12,260 bases of DNA from JBOFDK01 sp051646925. GTDB taxonomy: Bacteria; Bacillota; Clostridia; Lachnospirales; Cellulosilyticaceae. A program made the translations under genes and the position numbers. The stretch is from contig JBOFDK010000068.1 in the NCBI GenBank assembly GCA_051646925.1, positions 1 to 12,260 on the forward strand, read 5' to 3'. A model generated the notes under the pieces. The model saw nothing but the letters and a program-made list of their open reading frames with translations, did no database searches and was not told the DNA's origin. Of the stretch, positions 1 through 6,597 are shown in pieces; the first letter of the stretch is position 1, and each line of letters opens with the position of its first letter.

Positions 1-717
1 GATAGCGTTCTTCAAATAGTTGTACTTGGGCGTGCTTGTCGTAGCGAATCTAACATCAAAAACCGTCAACCTATCGGCAAAATGTATGTTGGTGCAACAG
101 AAGCACTTCCAGAAGCATTTACATCTATTATCGCATCTGAACTAAACGTAAAAGAAGTTGAGTTTACAACTGACGCAAGTGGTTATATTTCTTATGCTTT
201 CAAACCTCAAATGCGTACACTTGGACCAAAATACGGCAAACAACTTAATGCTATTCGTCAAGCTCTTACAGAAGTTGATGGTAGCGCTGCAATGGAATCA
301 CTTCAAGCTAACGGTTCATTAGACCTTGTAATTGACGGCGAAACAATTAGTCTTACAAAAGAAGACCTTCTTATATCTACTGCTCAAAAAGAAGGTTTTG
401 TTGCACAATCTGAAGGTGGATTTACTGCTGTTTTAGATACTCAGCTTACTGAAGAACTTCTTGAAGAAGGTTTTGTACGCGAACTGATTTCTAAAATTCA
501 AACTATGCGTAAAGAAGCTGACTTCCAAGTTCAAGACCATATTCAAATTGCTTACAAAGACAATGCAAAAATTGCAGGCATTATCGAAAGAAATGCTTCT
601 TCAATTCTTGGCGATGTTCTTGCAGATACTATTTCTGAAGGTAATCTTGCAGATGGTTACGAAAAAACATGGAAAATTAACGGTGAAGATGTAACTCTTA
701 CTGTTAAACGTGCTTAA
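1..717 (+). CDS. ileS: Isoleucyl-tRNA synthetase, C-terminal part (5' end outside window)
   Basis: Cytoplasmic class I aminoacyl-tRNA synthetase that charges tRNA-Ile. The frame is open from base 1, so this is the last 238 residues of a protein that starts upstream. The anticodon-binding domain segment reads LGRACRSESNIKNRQPIGKMYV, typical of IleS. It is followed by a long tail (KPQMRTLGPKYGKQLNAIRQ, then EEGFVRELISKIQTMRKEADFQV) like the DUF5915 region of the eukaryote-like type 2 bacterial IleS. No C-terminal Cys4 zinc finger, as in E. coli type 1 IleS, is present. Type 2 enzymes tend to tolerate mupirocin; that is family knowledge and was not tested here. The gene ends in tandem TAATAA just before a strong hairpin, so it is the last gene of its transcript. 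The Met at 82 is internal. Confidence 0.95.
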   Translation, partial: DSVLQIVVLGRACRSESNIKNRQPIGKMYVGATEALPEAFTSIIASELNVKEVEFTTDASGYISYAFKPQMRTLGPKYGKQLNAIRQALTEVDGSAAMESLQANGSLDLVIDGETISLTKEDLLISTAQKEGFVAQSEGGFTAVLDTQLTEELLEEGFVRELISKIQTMRKEADFQVQDHIQIAYKDNAKIAGIIERNASSILGDVLADTISEGNLADGYEKTWKINGEDVTLTVKRA

Positions 718-723
718 TAAAAC

Positions 724-769
724 AAAAAAAATAGTAGCTACTTCCTAACGGAGGTAGCTACTATTTTTT
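724..769. terminator. Bidirectional rho-independent terminator between ileS and corA
   Basis: The arms ATAGTAGCTAC and GTAGCTACTAT extend inward with TTCC/GGAG (one G-T pair) around the loop TAAC at 746-749. A flanking A-run on the left and T-run on the right make it work in both directions. It serves the two convergent genes, and its right arm reaches into the corA stop codon at 768-770. Confidence 0.93.
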
Positions 770-1697
770 AGAATAGTTTTTTTCTTATCATATATATAGA
801 CACAATTCCTATTAACGAAACACAAAGAGCTATAACAAACGCAAATGACCACGGTTCATGTTGATATGGTAATTGAACATTCATACCATACAAACTAAAA
901 ATCATCGTTGGAATAGATAGTACAATCGTAATTGATGTTAGTGTTTTCATAACAATATTAAGATTGTTTGAAATAACAGATGCATATGCATCCATAGTTC
1001 CACTCAAAATGTTACTATAAACATTTGCCATTTCTATTGCTTGTTTATTTTCAATAATAACATCTTCTAGCAATTCTGTATCTTCTGGGTATTGTTTGAT
1101 TGATTCCATACGCATCATTTTTTCCAAAACAATTTCATTTGAACGTAATGCTGTTGTAAAATACACCAAACTCTTTTCAAGTTTTAATAGCTGTATAAGC
1201 TCTTTATTTTTCATAGATTTATGAAGTTCTTGTTCTACTTGATTACTAAGTTTATCAATTCTTCTTAAATACTGTAAAAAATACGATGCATTTTTATATA
1301 GCATTTGTAATATAAACCTTGTTTTTTTAAACGTACAAAACGTTTTTACTCTCCCTGAAATAAATTCATTGAGTGCTTCAACTTCTTTTAGACATATAGT
1401 TATAATATAGTCGCTACCTATTATAATTGCTAAAGGTAATGTATCGTATTCATACTCCGCTGCATTATCTTTGATAGGAGCATCAACTATAATAATAGTA
1501 TAATTATCTTCAGTATCGATATGTGCACGTTCTTCCGCATCAAGTGCCGCTCTTAAGTGCTGCGTTTCAATGTTAAATTGATTTGATATATCGTTAATTT
1601 CTTCAGGTGTTGGATTAACCAAATTCACCCATCCCCCTGCTTGAAAATCTGTTAACTCTTCTAAACGTTCATCGATTGTTTTATAAATCTGCTTCAT
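768..1697 (-). CDS. corA: CorA-family magnesium/divalent cation channel
   Basis: Homopentameric inner-membrane channel for Mg2+ (also Co2+ or Ni2+ in some members). The protein has a large cytoplasmic N-terminal alpha/beta domain (about residues 1-150), a long helical stretch rich in charged residues, then two C-terminal TM helices. The signature GMN motif (LYGMNVQLPYQ) ends TM1, and the chain ends in a short basic tail, IRKKLF. The predicted length of 309 aa is normal. I place the start at the ATG at 1697, not the one at 1709: GGATGGGTG lies about six bases before 1697, while the 1709 ATG has a purine stretch directly abutting it with no spacing. The gene stands alone, converges on ileS, and has its own promoter and a long leader with possible regulatory structure. 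Selectivity for Mg2+ over other ions cannot be read from sequence. Confidence 0.93.
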   Translation of the reverse strand: MKQIYKTIDERLEELTDFQAGGWVNLVNPTPEEINDISNQFNIETQHLRAALDAEERAHIDTEDNYTIIIVDAPIKDNAAEYEYDTLPLAIIIGSDYIITICLKEVEALNEFISGRVKTFCTFKKTRFILQMLYKNASYFLQYLRRIDKLSNQVEQELHKSMKNKELIQLLKLEKSLVYFTTALRSNEIVLEKMMRMESIKQYPEDTELLEDVIIENKQAIEMANVYSNILSGTMDAYASVISNNLNIVMKTLTSITIVLSIPTMIFSLYGMNVQLPYQHEPWSFAFVIALCVSLIGIVSIYMIRKKLF

Positions 1698-1701
1698 TTT
1701 T

Positions 1702-1710
1702 TCACCCATC
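1702..1710 (-). promoter_or_regulatory. Ribosome binding site that decides the corA start
   Basis: On the minus strand GGATGGGTG precedes AAAA-ATG (start at 1697) with workable spacing. It overlaps the alternative upstream ATG at 1709-1707, which is therefore unlikely to be the initiator. Confidence 0.6.
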
Positions 1711-1718
1711 CTTTTCTT

Positions 1719-1834
1719 TCACTCATTGACTGCAGATTTCAATCTTATTTATTCTACAATATCAATAAGTGAGTTATTTTTATTTGATTACAGCGCTGCC
1801 TTGGACTCGGTCCAATATCCATTTATAACTCACT
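1719..1834 (-). promoter_or_regulatory. Structured corA leader with two mutually exclusive stems
   Basis: Stem A pairs AGTGAGTTAT (1834-1825 on the minus strand corresponds to this arm) perfectly over 10 bp with 1777-1768. It encloses a hairpin TTGGAC-CGA-GTCCAA (1815-1801) and the palindrome CAGCGCTG. Stem B pairs 1772-1762 (TCACTTATTGA) with 1729-1719 (TCAATGAGTGA): 11 bp with one G-U. The 3' arm of stem A and the 5' arm of stem B share 1768-1772, so only one can form at a time. Stem B ends about nine bases before the corA ribosome site. The core at 1791-1815 is GC-rich in otherwise very AT-rich sequence, which suggests selection. I cannot match it to the M-box or any other riboswitch class I know. 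The pairing is seen in the sequence; the switch function is inferred. Confidence 0.5.
1754..1822 (-). CDS. Candidate 22-codon leader peptide upstream of corA
   Basis: An ATG at 1822-1820 opens a frame reading MDIGPSPRQRCNQIKITHLL followed by two residues and TAG at 1756-1754. AAGGAG lies at 1840-1835, 12 bases before the ATG, which is a longer gap than usual. The acidic start, two early prolines and Arg-rich centre recall the MgtL leader peptide of enterobacterial mgtA; this is a similarity of style, not shown homology. The ORF covers stem A of the leader and ends within the stretch leading to stem B, so translation would change which stem forms. A second frame starting with GTG at 1833 (SYKWILDRVQGSAVIK) is also open but its GTG abuts the ribosome site. 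Translation is unproven. Confidence 0.35.
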   Translation of the reverse strand: MDIGPSPRQRCNQIKITHLLIL

Positions 1835-1870
1835 CTCCTTTATTATCAATCACTTAAATACTTCTTATTC

Positions 1871-1900
1871 ATACTATTAGAAATATCCACTATAAGTCAA
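1871..1900 (-). promoter_or_regulatory. Probable corA promoter
   Basis: On the minus strand TTGACT (1900-1895) and TAGTAT (1876-1871) are separated by 18 bp. The -35 box matches the vegetative consensus at five of six bases. It would start a transcript near 1864, giving a 5' leader of about 165 nt before corA that contains the short ORF and the paired stems. Confidence 0.5.
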
Positions 1901-2009
1901 GTGATTATTTGTGTATTTATAAATTTTTATTTTTTTTTCAAAATTCAATCCCCTTTTTGCCCCTTGCTGCATAAACTACTAATAACTCTTTTTATAAATG
2001 AGGTGTTTT

Positions 2010-2528
2010 ATGCATACAATAGCTCAGTGGATTTATCTACCTAGCAAATACAATAAATTAGTATCTATATCCAAGGAATCTCTTGGTGTCAAATTTTCTA
2101 TAATATTTTCATCAGCAATACTCGTTTTTCTTTCAGTATTTTTATTATATTTAAATAATCCATCAATTTCTATAAATCACATTTCTATATTAACTTTCGT
2201 TATTATATTTCTATGTTGTATTTCTTTAAAATATATATCAAAAAAAAATTCCTTACAGTTAAATACAGTTCAAGAAACTATTATTACTTCGACCTATATT
2301 TACTTTAACAAAAAATTTTATGGTATGTCTCATGGAGTTTATTTTATTGAGAAAGTTCAAGTTGTTCATACAGACCATTACTATTTAGAGTTCATATACG
2401 GAATACCGGGTACTTGTTATCATGATTTAATGACACTTACAATACCTGTTCCAGAGGAAGAATTAGATTTAGCTTTTTTTATTCTTGACCAATACACAGA
2501 AAAAATCAACGCTCAAAATACACTTTAA
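2010..2528 (+). CDS. Two-TM membrane protein of unknown function
   Basis: I do not recognise this 172-residue protein. It has a short N-terminal stretch (MHTIAQWIYLPSKYNKL), two hydrophobic helices at about 29-48 and 57-76 with a short loop between them, a basic KYISKKN after the second helix, then a soluble C-terminal domain (about 85-160) that alternates like beta strands and contains YGMSHGVYFIEKVQVV and the acidic PVPEEELDLAFF. The arrangement resembles YcxB-like small membrane proteins, but no diagnostic motif is visible. The start at 2010 is preferred over the in-frame ATG at 1998 because GAGGTG at 2000-2005 sits just before it and overlaps the earlier ATG. It stands alone, between the divergent corA and the convergent cation ATPase. 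Its low-complexity, AT-rich codon use (many ATA, TTA, AAA) differs from the housekeeping genes nearby, so it may be fast-evolving or acquired. Confidence 0.7.
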   Translation: MHTIAQWIYLPSKYNKLVSISKESLGVKFSIIFSSAILVFLSVFLLYLNNPSISINHISILTFVIIFLCCISLKYISKKNSLQLNTVQETIITSTYIYFNKKFYGMSHGVYFIEKVQVVHTDHYYLEFIYGIPGTCYHDLMTLTIPVPEEELDLAFFILDQYTEKINAQNTL

Positions 2529-2544
2529 AAAATACTTTAAAAAC

Positions 2545-2595
2545 ATAAAAGCTCAAAATTATATGATACAATATCAAATAATTTTGAGCTTTTAT
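2545..2595. terminator. Bidirectional terminator between the unknown gene and the cation ATPase
   Basis: A perfect 18-bp inverted repeat (2545-2562 with 2578-2595, core AAAAGCTCAAAATTAT) around a 15-base loop. A-rich and T-rich flanks on the two sides suit termination of the two convergent genes. Confidence 0.85.
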
Positions 2596-2597
2596 AT

Positions 2598-4967
2598 TTA
2601 TTCTTTAATTCTTAATAGTCTTATTGCATTTAAAATTGCTATAACCGACACTCCAACATCTGAAAAAATTGCTAGCCACATATTCGCAAATCCAAATATT
2701 CCAAGTAGCATTACTATAAGTTTTACACCTATTGCTAACACAACATTTTGTAAAACAATTCGCTTTGTTTTTTTTGCGATATCAATACCACTTGCAACTT
2801 TCATAAGCGAGTCTGTCATAATTACAACATCACTAGCTTCTACCGCTGCATCTGCACCTATTCCGCCCATAGCAATCCCAACATGTGCAAGTGTTAATGC
2901 TGGCGCATCATTAATTCCATCACCTACAAAAGCTACTTTCTTTCCATCATCTATCAGCTTTTCGACTTTTTCAACTTTATGCTGTGGAAGCAGTTCACTC
3001 CACACCTCATCTACTCCAACCTCTGTTCCAATAGATTCTGCAATTTCTTTTTTATCTCCAGTAAGCATTATTATTTTTTTAATGCCACGAGTTTTTAAAG
3101 TTTTAATAGCTTCTTTAGTATCTGTTTTAATCGTATCTGCAACACCAATAGCTCCTATATATTGACCATCTACCGCTACATATACCCACGTTGCTAATTC
3201 ATTACGTTCTGTAAACTTAACGTTATGTTGCTCCATAAGCTTTTTGTTTCCTGCTAGTATACACTTACCACTATGTTTAGCCTCAATTCCATATCCAGCT
3301 TTTTCACTAAACATATCTATTTGATTTGCACTATACTCACCTTCATAGGTTACTATAGCTTTTGCAATAGGGTGATTTGAATGAACTTCTACACATTTTG
3401 CAATATCAAGTAAATACTCTTTTGTAATTCCGTTTTCAAGAACTATATTTACTACTTCAAAAGTACCTTTTGTAATAGTTCCTGTTTTATCTAAAACTAC
3501 TGTATCAATCGTGCTTAGTGACTCTAAAAAGTTACTACCTTTAACCAATATACCTTGTTTTGACGCAGCTCCTATCCCTCCAAAAAAACTAAGCGGTACA
3601 GAAACTACCAAAGCGCAAGGACATGAAATAACTAAAAATACAATACTTACATAAATCCAGTGATGCCAATCTCCTGTAAATAACGGAGGAATAATAGCTA
3701 ACAACATAGCTCCTATTACTACAGTAGGTGTATACCAAGCTGCAAATCTTGTAATAAACTGCTCAGCTGTTGTTTTTCGGCTACTTGCATGCTCTATCAT
3801 CTCTAGCACTTTTGCAACAGTAGATTCTTCCGCTCCATGTGTAACTTCTAGTTCTAACATCGTTTCAAGATTGATAGTAGCACTAAGAACATTTTCACCT
3901 TCTGTAACTACTAACGGTAAAGATTCACCCGTCAACATAGATGTGTCTAACATAGATGTACCTTTTAGAATTTTGCTATCTAGCGGTATTTTCTCTCCAG
4001 GTCTAACCAAAATACGTTCCCCGACCATAACTTCCTCTGGCGTAACAACTACCCACTCACCTTTGCGGTACACTCTCGCACGTTCAGGTTTTATAGACAT
4101 CAAACTAGTAATAGCTTTTCTAGATTTTGCAACCGCCTTGCTTTGAAAATATTCTCCGACTTGATAAAACAAAATTACTGCTACTGCCTCTGCAAAATCA
4201 CCTATACAAAAAGCTGCAATCGTTGCAATTGACATTAAAAAATGCTCATCAAACCATTTACCTTTCCTTATATTACGCATAGCTCTCCATAACACGTCAT
4301 ACGCACTTATAAAATAAGCTATTACAATAAGTAAATCTATATCTAATACACTACCAAGTCCAAGTAATATACCACTCACCGCAAGTCTTGACCATAAAAT
4401 CATAACTTTGCGCTTATCATTATAATCTTCACGAGCCTCAGTGCATCCACACCCACACCCATTTACACTTTTATCACTATCTTCATTATGCTTAGTTTCA
4501 TCATGACCACTACACCCGCACGATTCATTGCAACTAGTTATGTTTTTTTCAGTATCCTTATTATGCTTACTTTCATCATGACCACCACACCCGCACGATT
4601 CGTTGCAACTAGTTATGTTTTTTTCAGTATCCTTATTATGCTTACTTTCATCATGACCACCACACCCGCATGATTCTCCGCAACTAGTTGTACTTTTTGG
4701 GCTATCTTTTTTGACGCTAATAGCCGAACCTTTTTTTACTGCAAGTATAGGCCGAACACTAATACCATCTTCCACTTTGTCTGCGGCTTTTTGCACAATT
4801 TCAGTAACTTCTTTTTGATTCATGTCCTCATAAGTTATAATTTCTACTTTTTTAAGAACAAATTGGACACTAGCCTCTTTGACCTGTGCTTCTTTTTTTA
4901 ATAGTTCTTCTATTTTAGTTGCACAATGACCACAATCTATACCTTCGATACGAAAACGATATCGCAT
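2598..4967 (-). CDS. cadA: PIB-type Zn/Cd/Pb-translocating P-type ATPase
   Basis: Plasma-membrane ATP-driven exporter of soft divalent metals (CadA/ZntA group), 789 aa. In order: an HMA domain (1-75) with the metal site GIDCGHC (Cys12, Cys15); a Cys/His-rich linker with three 25-residue repeats (95-169) and a GCGCGC remnant (170-175); TM helices; the actuator loop TGES (346-349); the CPC metal motif (449-451); DKTGT with phosphorylated Asp493; HP (532-533) in the nucleotide-binding domain; GDGINDAP (682-689). A Lys in the penultimate TM helix (GVKLIV, Lys749) and Asp770 in FSDVGVSV of the last are those of Zn/Cd/Pb pumps (PIB-2), not copper pumps. The start is supported by GGGGGAAG just upstream. 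The linker repeats look recently duplicated. An ArsR/SmtB-like dyad lies at the promoter, but no metalloregulator gene is next to it. The exact metal is inferred. Confidence 0.95.
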   Translation of the reverse strand: MRYRFRIEGIDCGHCATKIEELLKKEAQVKEASVQFVLKKVEIITYEDMNQKEVTEIVQKAADKVEDGISVRPILAVKKGSAISVKKDSPKSTTSCGESCGCGGHDESKHNKDTEKNITSCNESCGCGGHDESKHNKDTEKNITSCNESCGCSGHDETKHNEDSDKSVNGCGCGCTEAREDYNDKRKVMILWSRLAVSGILLGLGSVLDIDLLIVIAYFISAYDVLWRAMRNIRKGKWFDEHFLMSIATIAAFCIGDFAEAVAVILFYQVGEYFQSKAVAKSRKAITSLMSIKPERARVYRKGEWVVVTPEEVMVGERILVRPGEKIPLDSKILKGTSMLDTSMLTGESLPLVVTEGENVLSATINLETMLELEVTHGAEESTVAKVLEMIEHASSRKTTAEQFITRFAAWYTPTVVIGAMLLAIIPPLFTGDWHHWIYVSIVFLVISCPCALVVSVPLSFFGGIGAASKQGILVKGSNFLESLSTIDTVVLDKTGTITKGTFEVVNIVLENGITKEYLLDIAKCVEVHSNHPIAKAIVTYEGEYSANQIDMFSEKAGYGIEAKHSGKCILAGNKKLMEQHNVKFTERNELATWVYVAVDGQYIGAIGVADTIKTDTKEAIKTLKTRGIKKIIMLTGDKKEIAESIGTEVGVDEVWSELLPQHKVEKVEKLIDDGKKVAFVGDGINDAPALTLAHVGIAMGGIGADAAVEASDVVIMTDSLMKVASGIDIAKKTKRIVLQNVVLAIGVKLIVMLLGIFGFANMWLAIFSDVGVSVIAILNAIRLLRIKE
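4461..4685 (-). repeat. Three tandem 75-bp repeats coding Cys/His metal-binding units in the ATPase
   Basis: Units at 4685-4611, 4610-4536 and 4535-4461, each coding 25 residues of the form SCxESCGCxGHDExKHNxD. Units 1 and 2 differ at only four of 75 bases, all within codons 3-5; unit 3 is more diverged, mainly at its 3' end. A truncated GCGCGC stretch follows. The pattern implies recent in-frame duplication by slippage or unequal recombination, and the copy number may vary between strains. Cys and His in a soluble cytoplasmic linker suggest metal buffering or sensing. Confidence 0.93.
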
Positions 4968-4988
4968 AAACTTCCCCCTTTAATTGTT

Positions 4989-5008
4989 ATATGAATAATT
5001 GCTCATAT
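4989..5008 (-). promoter_or_regulatory. Candidate ArsR/SmtB-type operator for the cation ATPase
   Basis: The inverted repeat ATATGA-N8-TCATAT resembles the dyad bound by CzrA/SmtB/CadC-like repressors (consensus near ATATGAAC-N2-4-GTTCATAT), with mismatches in the inner positions. It lies just downstream of the -10 box, where a repressor would block initiation, relieved by Zn or Cd. The regulator itself is not in the window. Confidence 0.45.
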
Positions 5009-5011
5009 ATC

Positions 5012-5042
5012 ATTATATGCATATCATCTTTTATTTTGTCAA
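5012..5042 (-). promoter_or_regulatory. Probable promoter of the cation ATPase
   Basis: On the minus strand a perfect TTGACA (5042-5037) and a perfect TATAAT (5017-5012) are separated by 19 bp. That spacing is longer than optimal and is a hallmark of MerR-type promoters. A palindrome ATATGCATAT (5024-5015) overlaps the -10 region. Confidence 0.6.
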
Positions 5043-5142
5043 TATTTTTTTGTTTTTTCCTATTATTATTTTCTTCAATTTGATAAAATGATATTGTACT
5101 AACAAAAAAAACTAACTATCAGACAAATAACAGGAGGATTTT

Positions 5143-6432
5143 ATGCCTATTCAACTTACTTCTCAACTATTAAAATTCATAGATGCTAGTCCATCTATGT
5201 TTCATGCAACTGACAATATTGCAAAAATTTTAGAGGAAAATGGTTTCCAAAAACTTAGTGCTCGTAATAGCTGGCAACTAAAAAAAGGTGGAAAATATTA
5301 TACTACTTCAAATAGTTCAGCAATAATCGCTTTTTCAATAAATACTGACAACGTTGCCGATGAAGGTTTCCGTATAATTGGAGCTCATACAGATGTACCA
5401 GGTTTTAGAATTAAGCCTAATCCTATTTTACAAAATGATACTTATGTAAAACTTAACACTGAAGTATACGGAGGTCCGATAATAAACACATGGCTTGATA
5501 GACCTCTATCTATCGCAGGTCGTGTTTCTTTAAAATCAGATGATATACTTTACCCAACAACACGTCTAGTAGATTTAAAAAAACCTGTACTTATAATTCC
5601 AAACTTAGCTATCCATATGAACCGCGAAGTTAATAACGGTATCAAGCTAAATACACAAAAAGATACACTTCCAATACTTACTTATTTAGAAGAAACTGTA
5701 GACCCTAAAATACTTCTAAACGCTATTGCAAAAGAATTAGATGTAGCACCTACTGATATTTTAGATTCTGATTTGTATTTATACCCAGTTCTTAATAGTA
5801 CTTTGGTAGGTATTGATGAATCAATGATTTCTGCACCTCGTCTAGATGATTTAGCTATGTCTTATAGTGCTTTACACGCTCTTTTAAATGCTACAAATAA
5901 TTCTGGTATTACTGTATTTGCTGCCTTTGACAACGAAGAAGTCGGAAGTACTACAAAACAAGGTGCTAATTCACCATTTTTACACAATATACTAGAACGT
6001 ATTTGTCTTGCACTTGGCGGAGACAAAGAAACATTCCATCGTGCAATTTATCAATCATTTTTACTTTCTGCCGATGTAGCTCATTTGCTTCATCCAAACT
6101 TTACTGATAAATCAGACCCTACAAATAAAGTTTTACCTGGAAAAGGTCCAGCAATTAAACTTAGTGCAAATTGTAGTTACACTACAGATAGTAACTCTTT
6201 CTCTGTTTTTGCAAATCTTTGCGAAACAAATAATATACCATACCAAATATTTGTTAACCGCTCTGACCTGCGTGGTGGTTCAACGATTGGACCTGTTTCA
6301 ACATCTCAAGTTGCAATCCGAGCAGTAGATATTGGAACTCCAATGCTTAGTATGCACTCAGCTTGCGAGCTAATGACCGTAAAGGATTTCATTCATACAA
6401 CAAGTGCAATGCAAGCATTTTTTAGTCTTTAA
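5143..6432 (+). CDS. apeB: M18-family metallo-aminopeptidase
   Basis: Dinuclear-zinc cytoplasmic aminopeptidase (M18; DNPEP/ApeB group) that trims N-terminal residues, often acidic ones, from peptides; M18 enzymes form dodecameric tetrahedral particles. All the expected active-site elements are seen: AHTD (His82), RLDDLAMS (Asp235), the DNEEVGS pair (Glu265-Glu266), SADVAH (Asp311) and MHSACEL (His405). The family motifs EVYGGPIINTWLDRPLS and RSDLRGGSTIGP are present too. The length, 429 aa, is typical. There is no signal peptide. CAGGAGG lies about six bases before the ATG. The gene is transcribed divergently from the cation ATPase and ends in its own terminator, so it is probably a single-gene unit. 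Substrate preference cannot be read from the sequence. I see no convincing promoter upstream. Confidence 0.96.
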   Translation: MPIQLTSQLLKFIDASPSMFHATDNIAKILEENGFQKLSARNSWQLKKGGKYYTTSNSSAIIAFSINTDNVADEGFRIIGAHTDVPGFRIKPNPILQNDTYVKLNTEVYGGPIINTWLDRPLSIAGRVSLKSDDILYPTTRLVDLKKPVLIIPNLAIHMNREVNNGIKLNTQKDTLPILTYLEETVDPKILLNAIAKELDVAPTDILDSDLYLYPVLNSTLVGIDESMISAPRLDDLAMSYSALHALLNATNNSGITVFAAFDNEEVGSTTKQGANSPFLHNILERICLALGGDKETFHRAIYQSFLLSADVAHLLHPNFTDKSDPTNKVLPGKGPAIKLSANCSYTTDSNSFSVFANLCETNNIPYQIFVNRSDLRGGSTIGPVSTSQVAIRAVDIGTPMLSMHSACELMTVKDFIHTTSAMQAFFSL

Positions 6433-6452
6433 TAATAATTTGAATTGTTTCT

Positions 6453-6488
6453 AGCGAAAGATAATTTTGTTTATCTTTCGCTTTTTTT
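6453..6488 (+). terminator. Rho-independent terminator after apeB
   Basis: Perfect 12-bp stem AGCGAAAGATAA / TTATCTTTCGCT around TTTTGT, followed by seven T residues. Confidence 0.93.
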
Positions 6489-6550
6489 GTACAAAATTTT
6501 ATTATATGTAAAATTTTCCTTAATTTTATATACTCTATACTGTCATTATT

Positions 6551-6559
6551 TGGTATAAT
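6551..6559 (+). promoter_or_regulatory. Extended -10 promoter of glgP
   Basis: TGGTATAAT is a consensus TATAAT with the TGn extension, 39 bp before the glgP start. No good -35 box stands at the matching distance, as is common for extended -10 promoters. Confidence 0.55.
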
Positions 6560-6597
6560 GAATTTGATTTCATAAATAGCCCATAGGAGGAATACCA

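Noticed and set aside
1697..1709. corA start at 1709 instead of 1697
   Set aside because: The ATG at 1709 has no spaced ribosome site and itself forms part of the GGATGGGTG that serves the ATG at 1697.
1719..1834. M-box (ykoK) magnesium riboswitch
   Set aside because: The leader is too short for the M-box and lacks its conserved segments; the pairing pattern is different.
2485..3165. Long + strand open frame antisense to the 3' part of the cation ATPase
   Set aside because: It lies opposite the conserved C-terminal core of the ATPase, has a Ser/Thr/Ile-rich composition expected of an antisense shadow, has no ribosome site and runs through the bidirectional terminator.
4488..4673. + strand open frame with a repeated MLTFIMTTTPARF-like peptide
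   Set aside because: The repetition is only the reverse complement of the Cys/His tandem repeats of the ATPase gene; there is no start signal.
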